NCBI GenBank assembly: GCA_903915555.1
Contig: CAIWTL010000181.1
Coordinates: 1-11,144, forward strand
Origin: an uncultured Micrococcales bacterium
GTDB lineage: Bacteria; Actinomycetota; Actinomycetes; S36-B12; GCA-2699445
Reading direction: 5' to 3'
DNA: 11,144 nt
In this document: piece after piece, positions 7,076-11,144 of the stretch
Position numbering within the stretch: the first letter of the stretch is position 1
Layout of the letters: every line of letters begins with the position of its first letter
Made by a program: the position numbers and the translations under genes
The notes under the pieces: generated by a model
The model's database searches: none
What the model saw: the letters and a program-made list of their open reading frames with translations, nothing else
Told to the model about the DNA's origin: nothing

Positions 7076-7465
7076 TCAGGTCCTGGGTCGGCGGAGGAAG
7101 AGGTACCAGGTCCCCTCGACCGAACGGAATCCGAAGGTCACCCTGGTGGTGATTCCGTTCGACAGGGTGGCACGTCCGGCACAGCGCAGCACCACTCCGT
7201 TCTCCGGGGATTCGATGACCCTGTCGAGCCGGGTGGCGAGCGTCCGGATGGCCGTCACGTGCGGACGTCCGCGCCCGGCGGCCTGGGTGAGGCTCCATTC
7301 GACGACCTGACGGCGGGCGGAGTCGCACCACTCGGTGGGTGACGCGCGCCCGACGTCGCGCACTGCTGCCGTCATGGACCGGGCGGGCGAAGCGGGTAGC
7401 GCCAGGGAAGCGGCTGTGAGGCAGGCGGCAGCGACGGTCGAGGCCGACGCACGTGCCCGGTTCAT
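7076..7465 (-). CDS. Small secreted protein of unknown function
   Basis: A 129-aa protein I do not recognise. It starts MNRARAS, then has an alanine/leucine-rich hydrophobic core (about residues 9-25) and an ALPASPARS segment. This is a clear Sec-type signal peptide with likely cleavage around residues 25-30. The cysteine in the core (C15) lacks a good lipobox. The mature part, about 100 residues, has two cysteines (C47, C95) that could form one disulfide. It ends in a probable beta-rich segment (GVVLRCAGRATLSNGITTRVTFGFRSVEGTWYLFLRRP), reminiscent of NTF2-like secreted proteins but too weak to assign. The start has no Shine-Dalgarno; GATAGT (7471-7476) lies 5 nt before the ATG, suggesting a leaderless message. 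It lies 63 bp upstream of the WS/DGAT gene in the same direction, so read-through is possible. Codon bias on this strand and the signal peptide argue that it is real. Confidence 0.65.
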   Translation of the reverse strand: MNRARASASTVAAACLTAASLALPASPARSMTAAVRDVGRASPTEWCDSARRQVVEWSLTQAAGRGRPHVTAIRTLATRLDRVIESPENGVVLRCAGRATLSNGITTRVTFGFRSVEGTWYLFLRRPRT

Positions 7466-7470
7466 ATCCC

Positions 7471-7476
7471 ACTATC
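7471..7476 (-). promoter_or_regulatory. Candidate -10 element of the small secreted protein gene
   Basis: Minus-strand GATAGT lies 5 nt before the ATG at 7465 and there is no ribosome site, a layout typical of leaderless actinobacterial genes. No -35 could be recognised. Confidence 0.35.
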
Positions 7477-7543
7477 GGCTCCCGGTGCACCCGGATGAGC
7501 GGTGGGCGGCCGTGGGCGCGAAGGATGCCCCGAACGGACGAAT

Positions 7544-7574
7544 GGCGCCCGCGGCGTCGATCGCCGCGGGCGCC
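7544..7574 (-). terminator. Strong hairpin downstream of the SQR-like gene
   Basis: GGCGCCCGCGGCG (7544-7556) and its perfect complement (7562-7574) enclose the loop TCGAT, forming a 13-bp all-GC stem. It begins 24 nt after the stop of the SQR-like gene on the minus strand. Downstream on that strand the sequence is only mildly T-rich (ATTCGTCCGTT), so it is a GC-hairpin type terminator, common in actinobacteria. It separates that gene from the secreted-protein/WS-DGAT unit. Confidence 0.65.
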
Positions 7575-7598
7575 CTCCGCTCGGCCGCCGTGGAGCCC

Positions 7599-8798
7599 CT
7601 ACGGCAGCTTCACGTGCCCGTTCTTCATCTTCCACATGAAGTACTTCTCGAATGCGATCTTGAACGCGTGGTTCTGCGGGCCGGGGACGAGTACCCCGTG
7701 CTTGCGCGGAGGCAGCATCTTGTCCGCCAGGATCATGACGCCGTTGTTCCCGGCGTCCATGACGCAGATCGCCTTCATGTCGGCGAACTCCTTGTGCTCG
7801 GCGGGTGCCTCACCCTTGATCTGGTGCACGACGTTCTCCGCGGCGACCCGGGCCATGACCTCGGTCGGGAAGCCGGTCTTCGGCAGCCCGGTGGGTGTCG
7901 GGGTCTGCCACGGAACGGCCACCGCCGCTGCGATACCCGCTGCGTAGACGTTGTCGTACTTCTCGGTCTGCCAGGTGTCGCGAACCTTGACGTACCCCTT
8001 GTCATCGGACAGGACGGACTCCTTGACCACGTCCTGACCCACGAACGGTGGCACGATCATCGAGTACTTGAACGGAAGCGATGTGCCGTCCGCGAGGTTG
8101 ACGGCATCGGTGTCCACCGACTCCATCCCCACGCTGACCTTGGCGTCGATGCCCTCTTTCCTGAGGAACATGCCGAGCAGTTGCTCGCCGTGTGGCAGTC
8201 CGCCGATGCCGAAGTGGCCCAGGAACGGCTCGCTGGTCACGTAGGTCAAACTCACCTTGTCCTTGAGGCCGTTCCGCTTGAGTTGGTAGGCGGTGTTGAA
8301 GAGGAACTCGTAGGCCGCGCCGAAGCAGCCCGCCGACTGGGTGGCGCCGATCACGATGTCACCGGGGTCCTTCAGGAAGCGTTCCCAGGCCTCGCCGGCC
8401 TTGATGGCATCCTCGAGGGTGGTGATGGTGACGGCATTGCCGTCGGTCAGTCCCGGGATCACGTCCATCTTGTTCTGGTAGCCCGTGGCGATGATCAGGT
8501 AGTCGTACGTGTAGTCCCGCCCCCCGGCGGTGACGACCTGATTGTCGGGGTCGATCGACGTCGCCGCTGCGTTGACGAAGTGGACACCGTGCTCCTCAAA
8601 GGTGGGGGCCACGGGGAAGGTGATGTCCTCGGGGGTGCGCTTGCCGAAGGGCAGCCAGATCAACGAGGGGTTGAACAGGAATCGGTCGCTGGCGGACAGG
8701 ACGGTCACGTCGACGTCGTCCTCCAGAGCGTGTTTGACGTGCAGTGCTGCGTTGAGTCCGGCGAAGTTCCCGCCGAGAATCAGGACCTTGTCGGTCAT
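7599..8798 (-). CDS. Sulfide:quinone oxidoreductase-like FAD-dependent oxidoreductase
   Basis: A 399-aa flavoprotein. The ATG at 8798 is chosen for its GGAG ribosome site (8805-8808, 6-nt spacing); upstream in-frame starts lie in the regulatory region. An N-terminal FAD-binding Rossmann motif (VLILGGNFAGLNAA, 5-18) is followed by the second dinucleotide fold ending YDYLIIATGY (98-107). The SQR-type motif GATQSAGCFGAAYEFLFN carries C158, and MKAICVMDAGNNG carries C345. These two fit the redox-active cysteine pair of SQR enzymes; the third SQR cysteine (near residue 126) is absent. NVYAAGIA (283-290) is the C-terminal FAD contact. The C-terminus FEKYFMWKMKNG resembles the amphipathic membrane-binding helix of SQRs. 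The likely role is oxidation of sulfide to sulfane sulfur with transfer of electrons to membrane quinone, for detoxification or respiration. A CsoR/CstR-like operator in its promoter supports a persulfide or metal-linked role. A related flavocytochrome c-type reductase remains possible. Confidence 0.82.
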   Translation of the reverse strand: MTDKVLILGGNFAGLNAALHVKHALEDDVDVTVLSASDRFLFNPSLIWLPFGKRTPEDITFPVAPTFEEHGVHFVNAAATSIDPDNQVVTAGGRDYTYDYLIIATGYQNKMDVIPGLTDGNAVTITTLEDAIKAGEAWERFLKDPGDIVIGATQSAGCFGAAYEFLFNTAYQLKRNGLKDKVSLTYVTSEPFLGHFGIGGLPHGEQLLGMFLRKEGIDAKVSVGMESVDTDAVNLADGTSLPFKYSMIVPPFVGQDVVKESVLSDDKGYVKVRDTWQTEKYDNVYAAGIAAAVAVPWQTPTPTGLPKTGFPTEVMARVAAENVVHQIKGEAPAEHKEFADMKAICVMDAGNNGVMILADKMLPPRKHGVLVPGPQNHAFKIAFEKYFMWKMKNGHVKLP

Positions 8799-8860
8799 GG
8801 TGGGCTCCATTTCCTGCGGTCGGTCAGATCTTGTCCGTCCGTACCTCCAGTGTGCCCTCA

Positions 8861-8876
8861 GTACCCCCCGGGGTAT
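8861..8876. promoter_or_regulatory. CsoR/CstR-like operator palindrome in front of the SQR-like gene
   Basis: TACCCC-CC-GGGGTA (8862-8875) is a perfect 6-bp inverted repeat with a 2-bp centre. It reads as GATACCCC-GG-GGGGTAC on the minus strand. TA-flanked G/C tracts of this kind are the operator type of CsoR-family repressors (Cu(I)-sensing CsoR, persulfide-sensing CstR). On the minus strand it lies between a weak -35-like TTTGGC and a poor -10-like TACTGA, where a repressor would block transcription of the SQR-like gene. No CsoR-family gene is in the window. The regulator's identity is inference. Confidence 0.55.
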
Positions 8877-8896
8877 CTGGCCAAAGGTCAGCAACG

Positions 8897-8916
8897 TCCG
8901 GGACCTAAGTCCCGGT
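8897..8916. promoter_or_regulatory. DosR/DevR-like box
   Basis: GGGACCTAAGTCCC (8900-8913) matches the DosR/DevR core GGGACTWWAGTCCC at 13 of 14 positions. It extends to a perfect 7-bp inverted repeat CCGGGAC-CTAA-GTCCCGG (8898-8915). Its centre (8906.5) lies about 42.5 bp before the transcription start predicted from the TACGGT -10 (8937-8942), the usual activator position overlapping the -35. DosR is the response regulator of the actinobacterial hypoxia/NO/CO response. It could serve the plus-strand membrane protein, the minus-strand SQR-like gene, or both. Confidence 0.6.
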
Positions 8917-8936
8917 CCGGCGCGGGCCGCGACGCG

Positions 8937-8953
8937 TACGGTGGAAGTGGAGG
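8937..8953 (+). promoter_or_regulatory. Candidate -10 and ribosome site of the four-helix membrane protein gene
   Basis: TACGGT (8937-8942) fits TANNNT. GGAGG (8949-8953) lies 8 nt before the ATG at 8962. The predicted start near 8949 would leave a short leader of about 13 nt. No good -35 is present, as expected for an activator-dependent promoter. Confidence 0.4.
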
Positions 8954-8961
8954 CGATCACC

Positions 8962-9420
8962 ATGTCGACATCGCAACTCCCCGACATCCACGTCGTTCCG
9001 ACCGCCGCCGTGCCCGGCGTCACCTGGCGCATCGTCACGGCCATCGTGACCGGCGCGTTGGCAGCATCGGCCTACTACGGCAGTTGGTACCTGACCGAGG
9101 AGGTGGCCACGCGGCAGTTGCCCGTCGGGCCGCCGCAGTTCCTGCCGGGGAGCGGATGGGGATTCGGCGCACTGGCGCTGCTGATCCTGGTTGCCGCCCC
9201 CATGACAGTCGCCTGTCTCACCGCGATCGCCGGACACAGTGCTGCGGCAGTGGCGGCGATGGTCGCCGGGGCCCTGCTCATGGGGTGGATCGTGGTGCAG
9301 GTCCTGCTGATCGGCGTGGTCTTCTGGCTGCAACCGGCGATGCTCGTCGCCGGGGCGGTCGTGCTGGCCCTGGGGATGTGGGCCTATCACCCCCAGGCGG
9401 TGAGGTCGACCGGGCCGTGA
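8962..9420 (+). CDS. Four-helix integral membrane protein of unknown function
   Basis: A 152-aa protein from the ATG at 8962, with a good GGAGG ribosome site. It has a short polar N-terminus and four predicted membrane helices: about residues 22-43, 67-90, 95-119 and 122-141. A loop of about 22 residues (EEVATRQLPVGPPQFLPGSGWGF) lies between the first two, and the tail is short and polar (HPQAVRSTGP). I see no conserved metal or catalytic motif: there is a single cysteine (C85) and no histidine pair. It is transcribed divergently from the SQR-like gene, and the shared 163-bp region has a DosR-like box placed to activate this gene. That suggests a role in low-oxygen or redox stress at the membrane. 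It may be a small quinone- or gas-related membrane subunit, but nothing in the protein proves this. Confidence 0.75.
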   Translation: MSTSQLPDIHVVPTAAVPGVTWRIVTAIVTGALAASAYYGSWYLTEEVATRQLPVGPPQFLPGSGWGFGALALLILVAAPMTVACLTAIAGHSAAAVAAMVAGALLMGWIVVQVLLIGVVFWLQPAMLVAGAVVLALGMWAYHPQAVRSTGP

Positions 9421-9468
9421 CATCCGTCGGTCCGTCGCGGGTTCCCGGGGCGCGGGTTGCAGCGGCGC
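9421..9468. other. Short convergent intergenic gap
   Basis: A GC-rich 48-bp spacer between two convergent genes. Only tiny inverted repeats (for example AGC-GGC-GCT at 9461-9469) are present, and I see no convincing terminator. Confidence 0.4.
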
Positions 9469-10080
9469 TCAGGCGGTGAGTCCGTCCCCGGACTCGCTGT
9501 CGCCGTCCTCGAAGATGCGGTCGATGCGTTGCGCCAAGGGCGGGAACGGGGGAAACGGAACCGCGGCGCGGACCCACTTCTCGGCGGCGACCCACGTGGG
9601 TTCGATGCGGTTGTCGTCCTGGAACAGCGTCAGGGGTTCGGTCGAGCCGCGGTCCAGGTACGCGACCCATGCGCTGTTGTGGTCCAGGTACGCCGCCTGG
9701 GCCCGCAGCACCTCGCTGTGCCACGGCAGGAACGACAGTGCCGCAACCCCGGTGCCCGCCGCGGCGACGTCGTCACGTCCCCGGGCGCTCACCGACTCCA
9801 GTTCGCGTACGGCGGCCTGCTTGTCTGCGGACGTGGCGTCCGACGGTAGGTCGACCGCGCCGATACCCTCCTGGGCGACGGTCATGGCGGCCTCGGAGCG
9901 TTCGATGGCGCCGGCGAGGCGGGTCATCTCGATCGTTCGGGTGGCCCAGTCCCCGACGAGGCCGATGAACCCGACAGCGACCATCGCGATGCACACCCAG
10001 AAGACGACCCGTGCCGCACGGCGCCGGGGTGGGTCCGCGATGCGGGGCGGTCCGACGGGCGGCGGGTAGTTCAGGGCCAT
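9469..10080 (-). CDS. Single-pass membrane protein of unknown function
   Basis: A 203-aa protein I do not recognise. A proline-rich cytoplasmic N-terminus (MALNYPPPVGPPRIADPP) and an arginine cluster (RRRAAR) precede one membrane helix (about residues 25-43, VVFWVCIAMVAVGFIGLVG). The remaining 160 residues should lie outside. They begin with a mostly helical, Ala/Glu-rich stretch (about 45-110) and end in an acidic tail (FEDGDSESGDGLTA). There is one cysteine, in the membrane helix, and no enzyme motif. It starts 10 nt after the Mrp-like gene stop without its own clear ribosome site, so it is probably cotranscribed and translated by reinitiation. A role in sensing or scaffolding at the envelope is possible but not shown. 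No homologous family could be named from the sequence. Confidence 0.7.
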   Translation of the reverse strand: MALNYPPPVGPPRIADPPRRRAARVVFWVCIAMVAVGFIGLVGDWATRTIEMTRLAGAIERSEAAMTVAQEGIGAVDLPSDATSADKQAAVRELESVSARGRDDVAAAGTGVAALSFLPWHSEVLRAQAAYLDHNSAWVAYLDRGSTEPLTLFQDDNRIEPTWVAAEKWVRAAVPFPPFPPLAQRIDRIFEDGDSESGDGLTA

Positions 10081-10090
10081 CGGGTGACGG

Positions 10091-11144
10091 TCAGCGGCCC
10101 GCGGGGGTGACGCCGAGATCCAGGCCGGCCAAGCCGCGCTTCTTGGCCGCGAGACGACCGGCGATGTCGGACACCGCCGCAGCGGCCTCCGAGTCCGGTT
10201 CGGTCACCACGAGCGGTCGCCCGTCGTCGCCGCCCTCGCGCAGTCGGGGGTCGAAGGGCACGCGGCCCAGCAGCGGTACCGGTGCGCCGAAGGCCTGCGA
10301 CAGGGTGGCGGCCACGGTGTCCCCCCCGCCCGCGCCGAACATGTCGATGGGCTCGCCGCAGTGCGGGCACGCGAAGGCACTCATGTTCTCGATGACGCCC
10401 GCCACCCGCTGCTTTGTCTGTGTGGCGAGCATGCCCGCGCGCACCGCGACCTCGGCCGCCGCCTGTTGGGGGGTCGTGACGACGATGAGTTCGGACTGCG
10501 GAAGCAGCTGGGCGCAGGAGATCGCGACATCCCCGGTGCCCGGCGGGAGGTCGAGGAGCAGGACGTCGAGGTCCCCCCACCAGACGTCGGTGAGGAACTG
10601 TTCGAGGGCGCGGTGCAGCATGGGTCCACGGAAGGCGACCGGCTCGGCGGTGCCCCCTGGCTTGAACGGCAGCATCGAGATGGCCCGGACCCCATATCCT
10701 TCCGGGGGCAGGAGCAGGCCGTCCACCACGGTCGGGGGGCGGCCCAGACCGAGCATCCGCGGCACCGAATGCCCGTAGATGTCTGCGTCGAGGAGGCCGA
10801 CCGACAGGCCGCGCTCCGCCAGTGCGGCCGCCAGATTGACCGTGATGGAGGACTTGCCGACACCGCCCTTGCCCGATGCGACCGCGTAGATGCGGGTCAG
10901 GTTGCCGGGTCGGTTGAACACGATGTCGCGGCCACCGCCCCGAAGGCCCTCGCGCATCGTCTGGCGCTGATCGTCGGTCATGACTCCGAGTTCCACCTCG
11001 ACGGAGGAAACCCCGGGGACCGTCTCGACGGCGCGAGTCACGCGGTCCACGATCTCGGAGCGCATGGGGCAGCCGCTGACGGTGAGCAGGACGCGCACCG
11101 CGACGCTGCCCCCCTCCCCGATGGTGACGGCGTCCACCATCCCC
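10091..11144 (-). CDS. mrp: Mrp/NBP35-family Fe-S cluster carrier ATPase (ApbC-like), 5' end outside the window
   Basis: The reading frame is open to the right edge (…G-MVDAVTI), so the N-terminus lies outside. The family motif LGMVD around the apparent first Met indicates an internal residue, not the start. Numbering from that Met, residues 1-55 are the end of a MIP18/DUF59 (FeS_assembly_P) domain with LLTVSGCPM. The deviant P-loop ASGKGGVGKSS is at 88-98, DADIYGHSVPRMLG at 118-131, DLPPGTGDV at 197-205 and the cluster-binding pair CPHC (C258, C261) in SAFACPHCGEP. This is the complete ATPase set of Mrp/ApbC proteins, which bind a bridging [4Fe-4S] cluster between monomers and pass it to apo-proteins in the cytoplasm. 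The C-terminus is of normal length, followed after 10 nt by the membrane protein gene. The family call is firm. Confidence 0.93.
   Translation of the reverse strand, partial: GMVDAVTIGEGGSVAVRVLLTVSGCPMRSEIVDRVTRAVETVPGVSSVEVELGVMTDDQRQTMREGLRGGGRDIVFNRPGNLTRIYAVASGKGGVGKSSITVNLAAALAERGLSVGLLDADIYGHSVPRMLGLGRPPTVVDGLLLPPEGYGVRAISMLPFKPGGTAEPVAFRGPMLHRALEQFLTDVWWGDLDVLLLDLPPGTGDVAISCAQLLPQSELIVVTTPQQAAAEVAVRAGMLATQTKQRVAGVIENMSAFACPHCGEPIDMFGAGGGDTVAATLSQAFGAPVPLLGRVPFDPRLREGGDDGRPLVVTEPDSEAAAAVSDIAGRLAAKKRGLAGLDLGVTPAGR

Noticed and set aside
7335..9479. A long plus-strand open frame of 714 codons
   Set aside because: It runs antisense through the secreted-protein and SQR-like genes, has a composition rich in His, Asp and Gly typical of antisense GC-rich frames, and shows no domain.
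1..11144. tRNA, rRNA, CRISPR array, insertion sequence or prophage signs
   Set aside because: No spaced direct repeats, transposase or integrase motifs, or RNA-gene-like segments were seen; intergenic gaps are short and accounted for.

Overview
The window is uniformly GC-rich. It has tight ATGA/GTGA gene overlaps, GC-rich third codon positions (hence long spurious antisense ORFs), a WS/DGAT-type acyltransferase, and several genes whose start codon sits about 6 nt after a -10-like hexamer (candidate leaderless transcripts). This points to a high-GC actinobacterium (Actinomycetota). I cannot resolve the lineage, and nothing suggests a plasmid, prophage or insertion sequence.

Left region (1-3156, minus strand). 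This is the start of an operon resembling the NHLM/NHLP ('nitrile hydratase leader' RiPP) export cassette: an HlyD-like membrane fusion protein, an ABC exporter of the ABC1 position, and the N-terminus of a second ABC exporter (ABC2) that runs off the left edge. The genes overlap by 4 and 8 nt. The ABC1 protein lacks the N-terminal C39 leader peptidase expected for its family. No precursor peptide gene is visible in the window.

Divergent partner (3253-5591, plus strand). A class A beta-lactamase-fold serine hydrolase without a signal peptide overlaps (ATGA) a 515-aa protein that fuses a DUF218 (YdcF/SanA/ElyC) domain to a Methyltransf_24-type SAM methyltransferase. The 96-bp gap to the export operon appears to hold two back-to-back leaderless promoters.

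Middle region (5624-7465, minus strand). A WS/DGAT acyltransferase is preceded by a small secreted protein of unknown function. A strong 13-bp-stem hairpin lies between the secreted-protein gene and the 3' end of the next gene.

Redox region (7599-9420). A sulfide:quinone-oxidoreductase-like flavoprotein (minus) and a four-helix membrane protein (plus) are divergent. Their intergenic region carries two well-defined palindromes. One, TACCCC-CC-GGGGTA, resembles CsoR/CstR operators. The other, GGGACCTAAGTCCC, is one base off the DosR/DevR box core. The second is centred about 42.5 bp before the predicted start of the membrane-protein transcript.

Right region (9469-11144, minus strand). An Mrp/NBP35-type Fe-S carrier ATPase, cut by the window edge, is followed after 10 nt by a single-pass membrane protein of unknown function.
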